Source: Levilactobacillus zymae DSM 19395 (GTDB lineage: Bacteria; Bacillota; Bacilli; Lactobacillales; Lactobacillaceae). Taken from it: a stretch of DNA of 64,000 bases. A program made the translations under genes and the position numbers. Below the pieces are notes generated by a model. That model had not been told where the DNA came from, did not search any database, and saw only the letters and a list, made by a program, of their open reading frames with translations. Of the stretch, positions 12,590 to 20,967 are shown in pieces. The stretch's first letter is position 1. Every line of letters begins with the position of its first letter. The DNA is taken from NCBI RefSeq assembly GCF_001434115.1, contig NZ_AZDW01000034.1, forward strand, positions 104,231 through 168,230. The letters run 5' to 3'.

Positions 12590-13594
12590 ATGGCGAAAGA
12601 CATTGGAATTGATCTGGGGACCGCGAACGTTTTAATTTACGTGGTCGGTAAGGGCATCGTATTGAACGAACCCTCAGTGGTGGCGATTGATACGAAGACC
12701 GATAAGGTATTGGCAGTGGGATCCGAAGCCTACCGGATGGTGGGACGGACGCCCGGCAACATCCGGGCGATTCGGCCGTTAAAGGACGGGGTCATTTCCG
12801 ATTTTGATATTACCGAAGCCATGCTTTCCTACTTCATTAATAAACTAAGCGTTAAGGGCTTCTTATCCAAGCCGAACATCATGATCTGTGCACCAACGAA
12901 CATTACCGAAATCGAACGGAAGGCCATCATTCAGGCGGCCGAAAAGTCCGGCGGGGCCAAGGTTTATCTGGAAGCCGAACCTAAGGTGGCCGCTTTAGGT
13001 GCCGGGATGGACATTTTTAAGCCATCCGGCAACATGGTCATCGACATGGGTGGGGGAACTAGTGACATCGCCATCCTGTCGTTAGGCGATATCGTGGCCA
13101 GCCAGTCGATTCGCGTGGCGGGGGACCGGATGAACGCGGAAATCGTCAACTACCTCAAGCACAAGCACAACCTGATTGTCGGGGAACGGACGGCCGAAAC
13201 CATTAAAATCAAGATTGGGACGGCCTACCCGGAACCGGGCAACGACAAGAAGACCATGGCGGTCCGCGGGCGGGATTCCGTCTCGGGGATGCCGACCGAA
13301 ACCACGATCACGGCGACGGAAGTAGAAGAAGCCATTCACGATTCTGTGGACCAGATCATCGAAGCGGCCAAGACCGTTTTGGAGACCACGCCCCCGGAAC
13401 TGGCAGCCGACATCATCGACCGGGGCATCATGCTGACCGGTGGGGGTGCGCTGTTGGACGGTATCGACAAGCTCTTCTCCGAGAAGCTGACCGTTCCGGT
13501 GATCATTTCCGAAGACCCGTTAGATAACGTGGCCAAGGGAGCCGGCGTCTTGCTGGAACACATGAACACCAAGGTCGCAGAACAGAACAACTAG
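12590..13594 (+). CDS. mbl: MreB-family actin-like protein, Mbl type
   Basis: This cytoskeletal ATPase forms membrane-bound filaments that orient lateral-wall synthesis. It has 334 residues with actin-fold motifs: phosphate-1 DLGTANVLIY (residues 6-15), phosphate-2 VIDMGGGTSDIA near 152, and the adenosine loop [11 protein letters not shown] near 284. A second family member, mreB, lies at 40198. The context murA-mbl-yidD-rodA identifies this one as the Mbl paralogue by synteny with B. subtilis; sequence alone cannot assign it firmly. Confidence 0.88.
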   Translation: MAKDIGIDLGTANVLIYVVGKGIVLNEPSVVAIDTKTDKVLAVGSEAYRMVGRTPGNIRAIRPLKDGVISDFDITEAMLSYFINKLSVKGFLSKPNIMICAPTNITEIERKAIIQAAEKSGGAKVYLEAEPKVAALGAGMDIFKPSGNMVIDMGGGTSDIAILSLGDIVASQSIRVAGDRMNAEIVNYLKHKHNLIVGERTAETIKIKIGTAYPEPGNDKKTMAVRGRDSVSGMPTETTITATEVEEAIHDSVDQIIEAAKTVLETTPPELAADIIDRGIMLTGGGALLDGIDKLFSEKLTVPVIISEDPLDNVAKGAGVLLEHMNTKVAEQNN

Positions 13595-13617
13595 CGTCAA
13601 ACAAAGGGGGTCGTTAA

Positions 13618-13917
13618 ATGCGGCGATTATTGATGGGGCTGGTCCGCGGGTATCAACGCTGGATCTCCCCCCTGTTTCCACCTACCTGTCGGTACTACCC
13701 AACGTGCTCGACCTATACGCTCCAAGCGCTGGCCAAGCACGGGGCATTTAAGGGGAGTCTCATGGGAATCGCTCGAATTTTACGCTGTCACCCCTTTGTC
13801 CACGGTGGGGTCGATCCGGTGCCGGATCACTTCACCTTGCGCCGCAACGTGGCGGCAGAACGCGCCTATCGTCGAGAAATGGGATTAGATGATCAGTCGC
13901 GGACCACAACCAAGTAA
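13618..13917 (+). CDS. yidD: Membrane protein insertion efficiency factor YidD
   Basis: YidD is a small membrane-associated protein thought to help YidC/Oxa1-type insertion. At 99 residues it shows the invariant cysteine-rich [10 protein letters not shown] motif near residue 23 and the [11 protein letters not shown] motif near residue 47. The ATG follows AAAGGGGGTCG. In many bacteria yidD sits next to rnpA-yidC; in lactobacilli it is found, as here, between mbl and rodA. Confidence 0.92.
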   Translation: MRRLLMGLVRGYQRWISPLFPPTCRYYPTCSTYTLQALAKHGAFKGSLMGIARILRCHPFVHGGVDPVPDHFTLRRNVAAERAYRREMGLDDQSRTTTK

Positions 13918-13930
13918 AAGGAGAGTCGGC

Positions 13931-14155
13931 ATGAGTAAACGAGAAAAGGCGGTCCAGGTGACCGTAGACGAACAAAAATTACCTGATGGCACGACGATGT
14001 CGGTGTTGAAGATTGGCAAGGAAACCATCGGAACGGTGCAACCCTTAGCGGACCGCTTCGAAGCCCAATTGACGGACGGCGACGTCTACCACGTCAAGAC
14101 CGTTGATGAAGGCGTGGAAGTCCTCTTACGGGATTACCACCTGCACCAAGGATAG
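13931..14155 (+). CDS. DUF2969 family protein
   Basis: A 74-residue protein of unknown function, belonging to a family found in lactobacilli and placed between yidD and rodA. It is charged and predicted soluble, largely beta-strand, with no signal peptide. The ATG at 13931 has AAAGGAGAG 6-8 bp upstream; an earlier ATG at 13889 lies inside yidD and has no ribosome site. The constant placement among wall-elongation genes suggests a link to that process, but this is only context. Confidence 0.8.
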   Translation: MSKREKAVQVTVDEQKLPDGTTMSVLKIGKETIGTVQPLADRFEAQLTDGDVYHVKTVDEGVEVLLRDYHLHQG

Positions 14156-14172
14156 TAAATTTTGGTAAAATT

Positions 14173-14209
14173 GGCCGGAGTGGAACGTCGAAGTTCCCTG
14201 CGGCCTTTA
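14173..14209 (+). terminator. Hairpin between DUF2969 and rodA (weak terminator or attenuator)
   Basis: GGCC-G-AG-GGAAC pairs with GTTCC-CT-GCGGCC (14173-14205), followed by only three T residues. It may reduce rather than stop read-through into rodA. Confidence 0.45.
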
Positions 14210-14251
14210 TAATAAAGACAAAATCTTGAGTTTGATTAAGGAGCAATCATC

Positions 14252-15457
14252 GTGGCAAAAAATGCGACAAGACAACAAGATGAAGTGGACTCCCGGATTG
14301 ACTGGGGGGTCATCTTCTGTGTGCTGATGTTGGCTTTGATCGGTTTGGCGTCGATCTACGTGGCGGCAACGCACGATTCGAGTGCGACCAGCATTACGTC
14401 GGCCGTGGTTTCCCAACTGGCCTGGTACATCATCGGGACGATCGCGATTGTAATTATTATGCAGTTTGACTCCGAACAGCTGTGGCGGGTGGCCCCGCTA
14501 CTCTACGGCATTGGGCTGTTCCTGTTACTTTCCGTGCTGATCTTCTATAGCCGGGCGTACTACCTGAACACGGGGGCCAAGAGTTGGTTTGCGATTGGAC
14601 CGTTGACCTTCCAACCCTCCGAAGTCATGAAACCAGCCTTTATTTTGATGCTCGCCCGGGTCGTGGCGGACCACAATAACCAGTTTCCGGTTCACACGTT
14701 CAACTCGGACTGGCGGTTGATCGGGAAGGTCATCTTATGGACGTTGCCCGTGGCCGTGGGCTTAAAGCTCCAAAACGACTTTGGGACCATGTTGGTGTTC
14801 TTCGCCATCGCCGGAGGGGTTATTTTGGTTTCCGGGGTGACCTGGAAGATCCTGGCGCCGACGTTTGGGGTCATCGCCGTGGTCGGTGGTGGCGCCCTGA
14901 CGTTGGTGACCACCAGTTGGGGGCGGAAGATCTTGGAGAAGGTCGGGTTTCAGGCCTACCAATTCTCCCGGGTCGACACTTGGTTACACCCGTCAGCCGA
15001 TACGTCTAACCAGGGGTATCAACTCTGGCAGAGTATGAAGGCCGTGGGGTCCGGGAGCATCTTCGGGACCGGGTTCAACACCTCCCACGTGTACGTGCCC
15101 GTGCGGGAATCCGATATGATTTTCTCCGTGATCGGGGAAAACTTCGGGTTCATCGGGGGCTGTGTCTTGATTTTCTTGTACTTCCTGTTGATCTACCAAA
15201 TGATTCGTGTGACCTTCGATACTAAGAACGTCTTTTACGCCTACATCTCGACCGGGGTCATCATGATGATCCTCTTCCACGTGTTCGAAAACATCGGGAT
15301 GAGTATTGGGCTGTTACCGCTGACCGGGATCCCGTTGCCCTTCGTGAGTCAAGGGGGGTCGGCATTGATTGGAAATTTGATTGGGATTGGTTTGATCATG
15401 TCAATGCGGTATCATTATAAGAGTTACATGTTTAGTCGTAACGAATCGTTTAAATAA
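14252..15457 (+). CDS. rodA: Rod-shape peptidoglycan glycosyltransferase RodA (SEDS family)
   Basis: SEDS proteins polymerise lipid II into glycan strands with a partner class B PBP. The 401-residue protein has about ten membrane segments, a typical acidic N-terminus (DSRIDWGVIFC) and the late loop/helix motif GIPLPFVSQGGSALIGN near residue 362. It is preceded by mbl, yidD and DUF2969, which argues for RodA (elongation) rather than FtsW (division). No PBP gene is adjacent. AAGGAG precedes the GTG start at 14252. Confidence 0.92.
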   Translation: MAKNATRQQDEVDSRIDWGVIFCVLMLALIGLASIYVAATHDSSATSITSAVVSQLAWYIIGTIAIVIIMQFDSEQLWRVAPLLYGIGLFLLLSVLIFYSRAYYLNTGAKSWFAIGPLTFQPSEVMKPAFILMLARVVADHNNQFPVHTFNSDWRLIGKVILWTLPVAVGLKLQNDFGTMLVFFAIAGGVILVSGVTWKILAPTFGVIAVVGGGALTLVTTSWGRKILEKVGFQAYQFSRVDTWLHPSADTSNQGYQLWQSMKAVGSGSIFGTGFNTSHVYVPVRESDMIFSVIGENFGFIGGCVLIFLYFLLIYQMIRVTFDTKNVFYAYISTGVIMMILFHVFENIGMSIGLLPLTGIPLPFVSQGGSALIGNLIGIGLIMSMRYHYKSYMFSRNESFK

Positions 15458-15473
15458 AGGAGCTTTTGGAATT

Positions 15474-15776
15474 ATGAGTGAAATGGTAAAGTATTTCTGG
15501 ACTAAGGCGACGACTGACGGAACCCGGATCGGGTTGACCACGGAAGGCCAAGACGAATTGGGAACCATCAAGTTTGCGAAGTTGCCAGCAGTCGGTGATC
15601 AGATCAAAAAGGGCGACAACCTGCTGAACGTTGAAGCGGATAAAGCCGTCTCAGATATTCCAAGTCCCGTTACGGGAAAGGTCACGGCCGTTAACCCGGC
15701 CTTAGCCGATAGTTTCGATGCGTTAAACGGTAGCGATACGGATGCCGCTTGGTTTGTCGACGTACAAGAAGACTAA
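15474..15776 (+). CDS. GcvH-like lipoyl-domain protein (stand-alone)
   Basis: A 100-residue protein with the GcvH/lipoyl fold. The candidate lipoylation lysine is K57 in NVEADKAVSDI, followed by the conserved SPVTGKV hairpin. It is shorter than the usual GcvH (about 125-130 residues). No gcvT, gcvP or lpd lies nearby, so a role in glycine cleavage is not supported here. In B. subtilis GcvH also serves as the octanoyl/lipoyl donor for the lipoyl relay, and a role of that kind is a reasonable inference. It follows rodA by 16 bp with AAAGGAG, so is probably read from the same transcript, and ends at a strong terminator. Confidence 0.85.
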   Translation: MSEMVKYFWTKATTDGTRIGLTTEGQDELGTIKFAKLPAVGDQIKKGDNLLNVEADKAVSDIPSPVTGKVTAVNPALADSFDALNGSDTDAAWFVDVQED

Positions 15777-15787
15777 ACCGAAAAGTC

Positions 15788-15824
15788 ACCGGGTCAACTC
15801 GTCAGAGTTGGCCCGGTTTTTCTT
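15788..15824 (+). terminator. Terminator after the GcvH-like gene
   Basis: ACCGGGTCAACTC/GAGTTGGCCCGGT stem with a GTCA loop and a T-run. Confidence 0.9.
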
Positions 15825-15841
15825 TTCTCCCGGGAGTCGGG

Positions 15842-15847
15842 TATAAT
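15842..15847 (+). promoter_or_regulatory. Probable promoter of the SPFH gene (-10)
   Basis: Consensus TATAAT; the -35 region is weak. It predicts a transcript start near 15854. Confidence 0.55.
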
Positions 15848-15919
15848 GGATATAGTGGATCGAAAATTTAGACCTTAATGAAATCATCCAGTACAGTTAA
15901 GGGGAATGGAGTGAGTCAC

Positions 15920-16774
15920 GTGACGGAAAAAAACGTTTTTCACATTAACGGGTATTTAGGGTTGATTATCGTCTTGGCCCTATTGATCGCGGGCGGTTAC
16001 TGCCTCTTATTGGCGGGGGGCGCCATGGTCTTAGGCGTGCTGCTGATTGTAATCGCTGTCTTAGCGGCCAGCAGTCTGACGATCATCAGTCCCAACCAGT
16101 CGAAGGTACTGACCTTCTTTGGCCGCTACATCGGGACCATCCGGGAAGCGGGGTTGTATCTAACCGTACCGCTGACCAATAAAACCACGGTTTCTCTGCG
16201 AGTCCGTAACTTTAACAGTGCCATCCTGAAGGTCAACGACTTACAGGGGAATCCCGTGGAAATTGCGGCGGTCATCGTGTTTAAAGTCGTGGATACCAGT
16301 AAGGCCTTGTTCGCGGTCGAAGACTACGAGCAATTCGTCGAGATCCAAAGTGAATCCGCCATCCGGCACGTGGCCTCCGAATACGCTTACGATAATTTTG
16401 GGGATGGCGAAGCGTTGACTTTGCGGAGTAATCCCACCGAGGTGTCGGACCACTTGACCGAAGAGCTCCAAGAACGGTTGAACGTGGCCGGCGTTAAGAT
16501 CATCGAAACGCGGTTGACCCACCTGGCTTACGCCACCGAAATCGCTTCGGCCATGTTGCAGCGGCAACAATCGCAAGCCATTTTGTCGGCCCGGAAGATT
16601 ATCGTCGAAGGGGCCGTGTCAATCACCGAGGGCGCGATTAGCCGGCTAGCGTCCGAGACCGACCTGGATTTAACGGACGGTCAGAAATTACAATTGATCA
16701 ATAACATGATGGTTTCCATCATTAACGAACGGGGCTCCCAACCGGTGATCAACACGGGTAAGGTCGAGTCATAG
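15920..16774 (+). CDS. SPFH/band 7 domain membrane protein
   Basis: SPFH proteins (stomatin, flotillin, HflK/C relatives) form large membrane-anchored assemblies, often linked to membrane domains or protease control. This one has two adjacent hydrophobic segments at the N-terminus (about residues 8-45), then the SPFH domain (about 50-230) beginning SPNQSKVLTFFGRYIGT, and a helical tail. I chose the GTG at 15920, 8 bp after GGAG; GTG 15911 and ATG 15878 are in frame too, but the ATG lacks a ribosome site. It is not followed by an NfeD partner. The next gene, an uncharacterised DUF2785-like protein, starts 33 bp later and is probably co-transcribed. Confidence 0.88.
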   Translation: MTEKNVFHINGYLGLIIVLALLIAGGYCLLLAGGAMVLGVLLIVIAVLAASSLTIISPNQSKVLTFFGRYIGTIREAGLYLTVPLTNKTTVSLRVRNFNSAILKVNDLQGNPVEIAAVIVFKVVDTSKALFAVEDYEQFVEIQSESAIRHVASEYAYDNFGDGEALTLRSNPTEVSDHLTEELQERLNVAGVKIIETRLTHLAYATEIASAMLQRQQSQAILSARKIIVEGAVSITEGAISRLASETDLDLTDGQKLQLINNMMVSIINERGSQPVINTGKVES

Positions 16775-16807
16775 TCAAGATAACGGAAAATATTGGAGGA
16801 TTCTTTG

Positions 16808-17782
16808 ATGGACGAGCAGATTGAGACGTTACAGCAACACTTACAGGACTTGCGGCACCAGCTCCACGCCGGGACGGTGTATCAATCGTTGGGCAACCGG
16901 ATCGGGCAACTGATCGACGGCGTGCACCGGCAGCGCCGGACCCCGATTGCCTTACCGGACGAACGGGATGGGATTCGTGACCTGTTAAAAGACGTCAGTC
17001 AGGGGCTAGAAGGGGATCGGGAGGTTCACCTGACCCTAGCCGAACTCGATCACTTGCTCCAGCATCTGCGGTCGACCAATCCTAAAATCCGGTATCTGGG
17101 CGTTCATTTTACGCTTTACGACGCGCTCGAAGACGGGGTCTTTTCGGCGGCTCAGATTCAGTGGTTGGTCACCCAACTCTTACGGGACGACCGGTTGTTT
17201 GACCACATCCTAGAACCCAGCAACCAGGGGGTCTACGGCCGCTCGGCAGCGACGTCGTTTCTAGCGACGCTGATCCATTACAGTAACGACCACCCCAAGC
17301 TGGTGCAACTGGACTACGACGAAATCGTGGTCAAGGTCGCCACTTACATCTGTCTGGAAACGGACACCAGGGGGTTCATCAACCAGCAGGGGTGGGCGCA
17401 CGCGTTCACGTCCATCACGGAATTACTGACCACGTTAGGCGACGGGGTTCAGTTGACCCGCGCGGATAAACTATTTTTGATGGTCACGTTGTTGGAACGG
17501 TTCAAACGGTTGACGACCCCGTTGATTTACGGGGAGACGGAGCGCATGGGCGGCTATCTGGTCCTACTGACTAACCGGCACCCCATCTATGAATCGGCCT
17601 GTCTGACCGCGTTGAAGCAGTGGCGCCAGCAGGTCGCCTTACACCGGCGCGCCACGGAAACCGCAGCCGGGTGGAATCAATTCTATAACCGCCGGCGCTT
17701 ACTCGATGCCATGCGCCTCCAACGGGACCTTTCGCCGCAGATTCGGGCGTATTTATCCTCCGCGATTGATTTTTTAGCATAA
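16808..17782 (+). CDS. Uncharacterised DUF2785-like protein
   Basis: A 324-residue, probably soluble, helix-rich protein without signal peptide or membrane segment. The segment DTRGFINQQGWAHAFTSI near residues 190-207 resembles the conserved core of DUF2785, so I assign it there with moderate certainty; no activity is known to me. It starts at ATG 16808 with TGGAGGA 7 bp upstream; the TTG at 16793 overlaps that site. It sits directly after the SPFH gene and before ddl, whose own promoter begins just downstream. Confidence 0.7.
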   Translation: MDEQIETLQQHLQDLRHQLHAGTVYQSLGNRIGQLIDGVHRQRRTPIALPDERDGIRDLLKDVSQGLEGDREVHLTLAELDHLLQHLRSTNPKIRYLGVHFTLYDALEDGVFSAAQIQWLVTQLLRDDRLFDHILEPSNQGVYGRSAATSFLATLIHYSNDHPKLVQLDYDEIVVKVATYICLETDTRGFINQQGWAHAFTSITELLTTLGDGVQLTRADKLFLMVTLLERFKRLTTPLIYGETERMGGYLVLLTNRHPIYESACLTALKQWRQQVALHRRATETAAGWNQFYNRRRLLDAMRLQRDLSPQIRAYLSSAIDFLA

Positions 17783-17810
17783 AGATATACTAATATTTTT
17801 TGAGAAATGG

Positions 17811-17816
17811 TATACT
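17811..17816 (+). promoter_or_regulatory. Probable ddl promoter (-10)
   Basis: TATACT at 17811-17816 places the transcript start near 17823. This excludes ddl starts upstream of that point. The -35 is weak. Confidence 0.55.
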
Positions 17817-17856
17817 GAAGGCTAACCGAAATACACACGTAAGGATGAGTGACATC

Positions 17857-18996
17857 ATGGAAAAAAATAAGTTACACGTCGGTTTATTATTCGGTGGAAA
17901 TTCCTCCGAGCACGACGTTTCGAAACGGTCGGCTCGCAACATTTACGACGCAATGGACAAGACGCGTTACACGGTAAGTTTGTTCTTACTGACCCGTGAC
18001 GGCTTTGTGTTGAGCGATGCAGCCTCCCAGCGGGTCTTCAACGGTGAAGACGAAGCCACGGTGGCGGCAGAGGAACAAGCCAAGATCGATTCGGCAAATC
18101 CATTGGCACCCATTTGGAATCTCTCGCAAGCGAAGGACATTGATGTTTTCTTCCCAATTATCCACGGTAATTTGGGCGAAGACGGGACTATCCAGGGGCT
18201 TTTCCGGTTGTTGAAAAAACCCTATGTTGGTAGTGACGTCTTAGCATCAGCCACGTCCTTTGATAAGGATCGGACCAAGCAAGTCTTGACGGCTAACGGT
18301 ATTCGGAATACCAAGTACGTCGTTGTCACCCCCGCTAACCGCGACGCGATGGACTACGCCACCGTTCAGGCTAAGCTGGGGACCGATGTCTTCATTAAGC
18401 CCGCCAACCAAGGCTCTTCGGTGGGGATCCACAAGGCCAGCAACGAACAAGAATACCTGGACGGGTTAGAAGACGCGTTCCGGTACGATTACAAGGTGCT
18501 GGTGGAAGAAACCATTTCGGGCTTGCAAGAAGTCGAGATTTCCATTTTGGGTAACGAACATCCCCAAGCCTCGAAGCTCGGGGCCATCCGGGTACCGGAA
18601 AAGGACGTGTTCTACGACTACAACAACAAGTTTGTGGACGCCAGTGGCGTGACCTTTGAAGTGCCCGTGCAATTACCAGCCGCTTTAGCCGAAGAAATCA
18701 CCACGATGGGCCTACAGACCTACGCGGCGTTAGGCTTAAAGGGCATGGCGCGGATCGATTACTTGGTCTCCAAGGACAATGTGCCGTACGTGGGTGAGGT
18801 CAACACCTTACCTGGCTTTACCAACATCAGCCTGTACCCTCAACTCTGGGAGGCTTCCGGAATCAGTTACACGGAACTGATCGACCGGCTGATCGACCTG
18901 GCCATTGCGGAATTCAACCGTGAAGACCGGTTGGCTTACGACTTCGTGCCGTTAGACGACAATTCGGCCGCTTCAACGTATCAATTGAAGAAGTAG
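17857..18996 (+). CDS. ddl: D-alanine--D-alanine/D-lactate ligase
   Basis: Ddl joins D-Ala to D-Ala or D-lactate for the end of the peptidoglycan stem peptide. It is an ATP-grasp enzyme of 379 residues, with LLFGGNSSEHDVSKRSA near the N-terminus and the metal-binding PYVGEVNTLPGFT motif near 312. In the omega loop, FYDYNNKF, the residue aligned with E. coli DdlB Tyr216 is phenylalanine (F259). Phe at this place marks D-Ala-D-lactate ligases of intrinsically vancomycin-resistant lactobacilli and Leuconostoc. I chose ATG 17857, preceded by TAAGGA; ATG 17845 is possible. Confidence 0.95.
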   Translation: MEKNKLHVGLLFGGNSSEHDVSKRSARNIYDAMDKTRYTVSLFLLTRDGFVLSDAASQRVFNGEDEATVAAEEQAKIDSANPLAPIWNLSQAKDIDVFFPIIHGNLGEDGTIQGLFRLLKKPYVGSDVLASATSFDKDRTKQVLTANGIRNTKYVVVTPANRDAMDYATVQAKLGTDVFIKPANQGSSVGIHKASNEQEYLDGLEDAFRYDYKVLVEETISGLQEVEISILGNEHPQASKLGAIRVPEKDVFYDYNNKFVDASGVTFEVPVQLPAALAEEITTMGLQTYAALGLKGMARIDYLVSKDNVPYVGEVNTLPGFTNISLYPQLWEASGISYTELIDRLIDLAIAEFNREDRLAYDFVPLDDNSAASTYQLKK

Positions 18997-19009
18997 ACGA
19001 GAAATTCGA

Positions 19010-19047
19010 GTCGGTGAGACGCTTTGGCGGACTCATCGGCTTTTTTT
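19010..19047 (+). terminator. Terminator after ddl
   Basis: GTCGGTGAG (19010-19018) pairs with CTCATCGGC (19032-19040, two G-U pairs), with an inner CGC/GCG helix, then seven T residues. It abuts the ribosome site of the next gene. Confidence 0.8.
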
Positions 19048-19063
19048 GTGGGGAGATGGGAAG

Positions 19064-20641
19064 TTGCGAACGAAACGACAGGAACTTTACCGGGCATGGC
19101 ACTGGGGCTTAACGGCACCGCGCCTGTTGGCCGGCTGGACGGGATTGATCGCGGGGCTCGGACTGTTGCGCTGGGCGGGGCAGTTTGCGGGCTGGTCGGT
19201 CGGCTGGTTACTCGTCATCGGGGCCGAACTCGGCCTAGCGGTCTGGCAACTACGCCAACTCGCGCGGGTCTATGGGGCTCAATTGGCGCTGAAGACCGGT
19301 TGGCGGCGCTGGGGGACCGGGCTGGGCTTAGGCGTTAGTCTGGGCCTGTTGAGCCTGCCTTGGGGCCTCTGGGGCCTGGGGAGCCGGTTGCTGGTCCGTT
19401 TACGGTTGCCGGCGGCTTGGGTCAACTGGGTGGGCCTACACCGCCACGGCTTGGCCGGCATCGTGGTGGTGGCCTACCTGGTCCTATTGGCCTACAGCCT
19501 GATCTGGGGACCGCGACACTGGCGGGTGACCCGCCAGGGCGGTACGCCGCGGCAGATGCTGGGGAGTTTGCTGGTCTTGGCTGGCGGGATGGCCCTGTGG
19601 TTTTTGGGCAGTTGCTTACTGGTGGTCCTGAACCGGCAGTTAGCAACCACCCTGACGGGGACCGCAATCACCTGGCTAACGGCCGGCTCACTGGGGCTGA
19701 TCCTGGGGGGCTACACGTTAGTTAGCCTGTTAGGGACGCTCACGGTGGTCTGGAGTTGGTGCGGGCAACCGGCGTTACCGGTTGCGCCGCGCTGGCCTCG
19801 GACCAGTGGCTGGGGGCTGGTGCTGGTCTGGCTAGTGGTCAGCGGTGGGGTCATCACCCAGACCTTACAGCAACCGCGGTTGCAGGCTACCGTTTTGATC
19901 AGTCATCGCGGCGTGGACCGGGGAGTCGGGGTGCAAAATACCCTGGGCGCGTTACGCCACGTTAGTCGCCAGCATCCCCGTTACGTGGAGATGGACTTAC
20001 ATGAGACGCGCGACCATCAGTGGGTGGTCTTGCATGACGAGAACCTCCGGGAGTTAGCGGGGGTGAACGTGACGCCGCACCAGTGGACGTTACGGCAGTT
20101 GACGCGATTGACGCTCCACGAACACGGCCAACGTGCGCGCTTAGTGGGGTGGGACCAGTATCTGCGCACGGCCGAACGGTTACACCAGCCGTTATTGGTG
20201 GAGCTCAAAACGACGCCGACGGATTCGGCGGGGATGGTGCGCCGCTTTGCCCAGCGGTACGGGACGCGCTTGCACCGGGACCATTCGGCGGTCCATTCGC
20301 TGGATTACCGGGTCGTGGCGGGGCTCCGCCGGGATAGTCCACAACTGCGGGTCGGCTACATTACACCGTTTAATTTCGTTGCGCCGGCCTCGGTTCCCGC
20401 CGACTTTTATTCTTTCCAGCGCCTATCGGTCAGCGACCAGTTTATTCAGGCGGCCCACCGGGCTCACGCGCCCGCTTACCTGTGGACGCCCGACACCCGC
20501 TTAGCGATGACCCAAGCCTGGGCTCTCGGGGCGGACGGCCAAATTACTAATCAGGTGAGTCGGCTGCGCCACGTGGTAACCCAGCGACCGTCTGCGGCGA
20601 TGTGGGCGGTGCTCTGGAATTTTACGTTAAGCTATATTTGA
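19064..20641 (+). CDS. Membrane-anchored glycerophosphodiester phosphodiesterase
   Basis: This enzyme family hydrolyses glycerophosphodiesters to glycerol-3-phosphate and an alcohol. The 525-residue protein has a long N-terminal membrane part (about residues 15-275, roughly eight hydrophobic helices rich in Gly, Leu and Trp) followed by a GDPD TIM-barrel. The catalytic motifs are ISHRGV near 285, EMD (VEMDLHE) near 309 and LHDENL near 322. The substrate could be lipid headgroups or glycerol-phosphate teichoic acid. The TTG at 19064 is 8 bp after GGGGAG; the alternative TTG at 19046 lies in the ddl terminator T-run. No clear terminator follows. Confidence 0.88.
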   Translation: MRTKRQELYRAWHWGLTAPRLLAGWTGLIAGLGLLRWAGQFAGWSVGWLLVIGAELGLAVWQLRQLARVYGAQLALKTGWRRWGTGLGLGVSLGLLSLPWGLWGLGSRLLVRLRLPAAWVNWVGLHRHGLAGIVVVAYLVLLAYSLIWGPRHWRVTRQGGTPRQMLGSLLVLAGGMALWFLGSCLLVVLNRQLATTLTGTAITWLTAGSLGLILGGYTLVSLLGTLTVVWSWCGQPALPVAPRWPRTSGWGLVLVWLVVSGGVITQTLQQPRLQATVLISHRGVDRGVGVQNTLGALRHVSRQHPRYVEMDLHETRDHQWVVLHDENLRELAGVNVTPHQWTLRQLTRLTLHEHGQRARLVGWDQYLRTAERLHQPLLVELKTTPTDSAGMVRRFAQRYGTRLHRDHSAVHSLDYRVVAGLRRDSPQLRVGYITPFNFVAPASVPADFYSFQRLSVSDQFIQAAHRAHAPAYLWTPDTRLAMTQAWALGADGQITNQVSRLRHVVTQRPSAAMWAVLWNFTLSYI

Positions 20642-20967
20642 ATGAGCAAGCAATTGACTAAATGGATAAAATACGAACATTACGAAAAGGTTGAGCAATC
20701 CGGTTAATGCGTATCAAGCGGGTTATGTAAAAATGATAAAATGGTATAGATAGATTAAAGTTCATTAATAAAGCGCCATATTACTTGTGTTTCCGGCTGA
20801 ATCACTTATTATTATAATTAATGATAAAGCGATTGGGGACTGCTGATAAGCACTTATTGGTAAGACACAAAGAAAGTTATGTTAATATATTAATTTCTTT
20901 GTAGATAAACGTTCGTCTTTATCAAGAAACTGTTGATTACCAGACAAGTTTTCAGAGGAGATATGAG
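20642..20967 (+). promoter_or_regulatory. AT-rich intergenic leader of the XRE-TPR regulator, with promoter and palindrome
   Basis: This 326-bp stretch without a gene is clearly more AT-rich than its surroundings. It holds a consensus TATAAT at 20813-20818 (poor -35) and, downstream, a composite inverted repeat: CAAAGAAA (20868-20875) and TTTCTTTG (20894-20901) around the perfect 12-bp palindrome TTAATATATTAA (20882-20893). The position between promoter and gene suits an operator or RNA structure. Short open frames here (20662-20694, 20821-20904) lack ribosome sites. Confidence 0.5.

Noticed and set aside
14208-14213. TATAAT as a rodA promoter
   Set aside because: The hexamer lies at the foot of a hairpin and has no -35 at a suitable distance, so it may be coincidence; not listed as a promoter.
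20821-20904. 27-codon frame upstream of the XRE-TPR regulator, considered as a signal peptide gene
   Set aside because: No ribosome site, and it covers the palindromic operator-like segment. The sequence is not like known PapR/SHP peptides.
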